From NCBI GenBank assembly GCA_018649725.1, contig JABIHH010000063.1, positions 1-64,000 of the forward strand: a stretch of 64,000 bases of DNA, written 5' to 3'. The notes beneath the pieces are model-generated. The model saw nothing but the letters and a program-made list of their open reading frames with translations. It did no database searches and had not been told where the DNA came from. Within the stretch, counting starts at the first letter, position 1. Each line of letters begins with the position of its first letter. The translations under genes and the position numbers were made by a program. Source of the stretch: Rhodospirillaceae bacterium. GTDB taxonomy: Bacteria > Pseudomonadota > Alphaproteobacteria > Rhodospirillales > UBA2165. Below are positions 61,206 to 64,000 of this stretch, one piece after another.

Positions 61206-61241
61206 AAAAGCCCGGTTGTTGTTGCAGCCGGGCTTTTTTTT
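61206..61241 (+). terminator. Rho-independent terminator after the BI-1/YccA-like gene
   Basis: AAAAGCCCGG-N12-CCGGGCTTTTTTTT; perfect 10-bp stem plus T run. Confidence 0.95.
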
Positions 61242-61314
61242 GCTTCAGAAATTACTTTAACCAGCTCAGATTATTCCACCGCGACAAGGCTTTAGACATA
61301 AAAAGAGATGTGAT

Positions 61315-62823
61315 TTGCGAGCCAGATCAGCTACGCTTGGCTTCTCAAGCAAGGGATTCCTTAAATTGGCTGACACAATCTTAGTCGCTCCAAAATACAA
61401 AATCGATCTCAAAAGGGCTGCCGTTGATGTAAAGCGCCTGGCCGACGGCAATCTGATCCTGCGCTCGCCTTATGATCTTCCCCCCTCAAAGGAAAATATT
61501 GGCGATTGGCTGCGAAAATGGGCGGCCGCTGACCCGAAACGGCTGTTTTTAGCTAAGCGAGCCCAAACACAGGCACAATGGGATGAAATCACCTATGGCG
61601 ACGCCCTCAAGCAAGTGCGCTCAATCGCCCAAGCTCTCGCCAGCCGGGAATTATCCCCTGTCAGACCGGTTTTGCTGATCTCTAAAAACGGTATTGATAA
61701 TGCGCTGCTGCAATTGGCCGCGATGGATATCGGCGTGCCGGCCATTCATGTTAATCCGACACTGGCTTTAAAGCCTGAACAATTCGAAGGCTTCAAACAC
61801 ATTATTCAACAAACCACGCCGGGCCTGGTGTTTGCCGCCGAGGGCGCGCCTTTTGCGACCGCGCTCAAATATGCCGCGGATCAGGGGGCAGAGATTTTGC
61901 TGTCGAGCGATCCGGTTGCCGGGCTCCCGTCGACTGAATTTGGTAAAATCACCAAATCCTGGCGCAAGGGAGCGGCCGTCAAAGCGCGCGCCAAGAATAC
62001 GCCAGAGACAATTGCCAAAGTGCATTATTCCGGCACTCAGCCGAGCGAAATGGTCGGTATTGTGACGACGCAGGTCACCATGTCGATCAATCAGGATGCC
62101 CTTGCTGTCGTTATTCCCCAGCTGGGCGCCCGCCCTCCGATCATTGTCGATGATGCGCCCTGGCATCACGCCAGCGGCGGCAATCTTATTTTCAATGCCG
62201 CTTTACGAAACGGCGGTACACTTTATATCGATCGCTTTGGGCCAGAAAACCAAAATGAAAACCAAAATGTAAATCAAAAGGGTGATGAGGGTGCAGCGCT
62301 TGAGACGCCGTCTCCTTCCATTCATTTTACCGAAGCCATGCCGTTTTATGGATTGGTCAGCCGATTGGAAGAAAATATCCTGCTCAGAAAGGCCTTTTTC
62401 CGTAATCTCGACCTCATTTGGATTGTGAATGGGACCATCAGCCATGAAATTAAGGGCCGTCTCCAAGCTCTGGCCCGCGAACAGACTGGCTTTGAAATTC
62501 CGATCCTTGCCAGTTTCAGCGGTGTCGGCACAGCCGCCATCAATACCGCCCTCTACTTTGAAAGCGATTCTGACGCAAATATCGGTCTACCGGTTCCGGG
62601 AACCTTTATTAAGCTGGTTAGAATTGGCGCTGAACAAGACGATAATTGGGGAATAATGGTCAATACGCCCGGCCTCAATCCGGCGATTTGGCAAAACGGC
62701 GGGCCGATTAAAGCCGAAACTGATGAAGACGGCTATTTCACCGTCTATGAGACCGTGCGCCTGATCGATCCAATGCGGCCCTTCAAGGGCATTGAGCGCC
62801 AAAGCCGCGTTACTGAAGCGTAA
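61315..62823 (+). CDS. Degenerate ANL-superfamily (feruloyl-CoA synthase-like) protein, probable pseudoenzyme
   Basis: N-terminal 'DVKRLADGNLILRSPYDLP...RLFLAKR...ITYGDALKQVRSIAQALASREL' resembles Fcs; catalytic motifs altered. The TTG start is uncertain (61315 or ~61366). Confidence 0.78.
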   Translation: MRARSATLGFSSKGFLKLADTILVAPKYKIDLKRAAVDVKRLADGNLILRSPYDLPPSKENIGDWLRKWAAADPKRLFLAKRAQTQAQWDEITYGDALKQVRSIAQALASRELSPVRPVLLISKNGIDNALLQLAAMDIGVPAIHVNPTLALKPEQFEGFKHIIQQTTPGLVFAAEGAPFATALKYAADQGAEILLSSDPVAGLPSTEFGKITKSWRKGAAVKARAKNTPETIAKVHYSGTQPSEMVGIVTTQVTMSINQDALAVVIPQLGARPPIIVDDAPWHHASGGNLIFNAALRNGGTLYIDRFGPENQNENQNVNQKGDEGAALETPSPSIHFTEAMPFYGLVSRLEENILLRKAFFRNLDLIWIVNGTISHEIKGRLQALAREQTGFEIPILASFSGVGTAAINTALYFESDSDANIGLPVPGTFIKLVRIGAEQDDNWGIMVNTPGLNPAIWQNGGPIKAETDEDGYFTVYETVRLIDPMRPFKGIERQSRVTEA

Positions 62824-62839
62824 CGACTTAGATTTAGGC

Positions 62840-63553
62840 TCAAGCGTTCAAAAAATCCATCGCCGCGTTCAATTGGCTCATACGCTGATGATTGCCATAA
62901 TTGCTATCTGGATGATGAATGGTGGCCAGCATTCTGAACCGCGATCGGACCGCGCTGCGATCGGGCATTTCGGAGGGTGCAAACCCCAAAACATGGAGCG
63001 CATCAGCCCTGGAGGTCACGCCGCCGTTTAAAGGCGCAAATAACAGGACCGAAACGATTGCCTGGAGGCGCTCCATCTCCGCTTTCATTTCACCGTTCAT
63101 CTTGGCATTGTCTTTGGCTGTGTCGGTAGCTGCGGCTTTTTGCTCTGCCTCAGCCTTTAGGGTCGCTTGGGCGGCTTTTTCTACTTTTTCGGTCTCAGGG
63201 TTGTGAATTTTGACCGAATGCTGCCCATCATCCAAAATAAGCGCCAAATTCAGCGCTCGTCTCACAATCGAAACGTCATAGCCGGGCGATAATCTGGCCT
63301 GCAAACGGGGCTTGCGCCGCCATGGACGTCCCTCTGACGGACCGGATTTTAAGACAGTTTCTTCGCGGTCTCCGGGGGGTGGGCCACCCGGATCGGGAAA
63401 GGTTTTGATGACATCCTCCGGGATGACCAAAAGGACCGAACGCGCTAGGTCAGCAACATTGACCGATCGCCTTTCAGCCAGCTTGGTAACCATATCTCTA
63501 AACACCGATGAGCAAGGAATTGTATAAGACTGTTTACGTGCTTTGGTTGTCAT
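62840..63553 (-). CDS. J-domain protein with RHH-like N-terminus
   Basis: C-terminal 'ADALHVLGFAPSEMPDRSAVRSRFRMLATIHHPDSNYGNHQRMSQLNAAMDFLNA' with HPD motif. Confidence 0.82.
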   Translation of the reverse strand: MTTKARKQSYTIPCSSVFRDMVTKLAERRSVNVADLARSVLLVIPEDVIKTFPDPGGPPPGDREETVLKSGPSEGRPWRRKPRLQARLSPGYDVSIVRRALNLALILDDGQHSVKIHNPETEKVEKAAQATLKAEAEQKAAATDTAKDNAKMNGEMKAEMERLQAIVSVLLFAPLNGGVTSRADALHVLGFAPSEMPDRSAVRSRFRMLATIHHPDSNYGNHQRMSQLNAAMDFLNA

Positions 63554-63654
63554 TCTTTATTCTTTGTGCTTTCAGAACGGTTTCAACATTTATCCCTCGG
63601 GGATCCGCCTCAATCGTTTCTGATACCCCCGGGGCCCTCAGCTAAATCTAGGTG

Positions 63655-63672
63655 TTGGGGGTAAACCCCCAA
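63655..63672. repeat. Perfect hairpin TTGGGGG-TAAA-CCCCCAA
   Basis: 7-bp stem upstream of the J-domain gene; a second small hairpin ATCCC-TCG-GGGAT is at 63592-63604. Confidence 0.65.
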
Positions 63673-64000
63673 AAAGCACAGGACCTTGGGCACTATATAT
63701 AGAGTTGCGTAACGAACTGTCAACTACCAATGTTGTTTTGTTGTTTTAGAGACATAATTTTTGCAATTTAGATCGCGAATTGCTCACATTAAACCTAAAG
63801 ATACTTGACTTAACACATTGTTATTAAATGATTATTCCTATAGACAGAATTTAACTCACGCATCACCTGAGGCCGTTGAATTTTCGGTTGGATGCCGATC
63901 AGGTTATGGAATTCTAACGCCTAGATCTTCAGATTGCTTACAGTTTGTTACATAATCAATCCAAAATAGGGTGTTTTTGACTATATATGCCTACAAATGC

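Noticed and set aside
63655-63672. TTGGGGG-TAAA-CCCCCAA as an intrinsic terminator
   Set aside because: Followed by an A run on the plus strand and by no T run on the minus strand, so it does not fit an intrinsic terminator.
1-64000. CRISPR arrays, rRNA/tRNA genes, transposases, integrases, phage genes or toxin-antitoxin loci
   Set aside because: None recognised by eye on either strand. Short tRNAs could be missed without tRNAscan-SE; a run of that program and of CRISPR finders would settle this.

Overview
The window looks like a gene-dense alphaproteobacterial chromosome segment. I assign it from gene content and order: rpmH-rnpA-yidD-yidC-engB-argB, dapD-dapE, def-fmt-truA, argG, rlmN, and aceA divergent from an ScfR/RamB-type regulator. 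No rRNA, tRNA, CRISPR array, transposase or prophage was recognised. Signal transduction is prominent: four sensor kinases, a GGDEF/EAL pair, a membrane 2Fe-2S class III cyclase and a FIST protein. The best candidates for undescribed biology are: (1) two paralogous unknown proteins (~31.9 kb and ~38.8 kb) that look like degenerate GGDEF domains and share the C-terminal tail RRD-x-DNPN-x-SVW; (2) a KdsB-like protein that has lost the canonical nucleotide-binding motif; (3) an acyl-CoA synthetase-like protein lacking the P-loop signature, the TGD motif and the C-terminal domain; (4) a protein with three tandem RidA domains, all lacking the catalytic Arg; (5) a possible ribbon-helix-helix/J-domain protein; (6) a His-containing membrane/ferredoxin/cyclase fusion. 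Two dispersed hairpin repeats show a compensatory base-pair change. The rpmH gene (44 aa) is missing from the supplied ORF track. All family calls come from motif recognition by eye; no database search was run.
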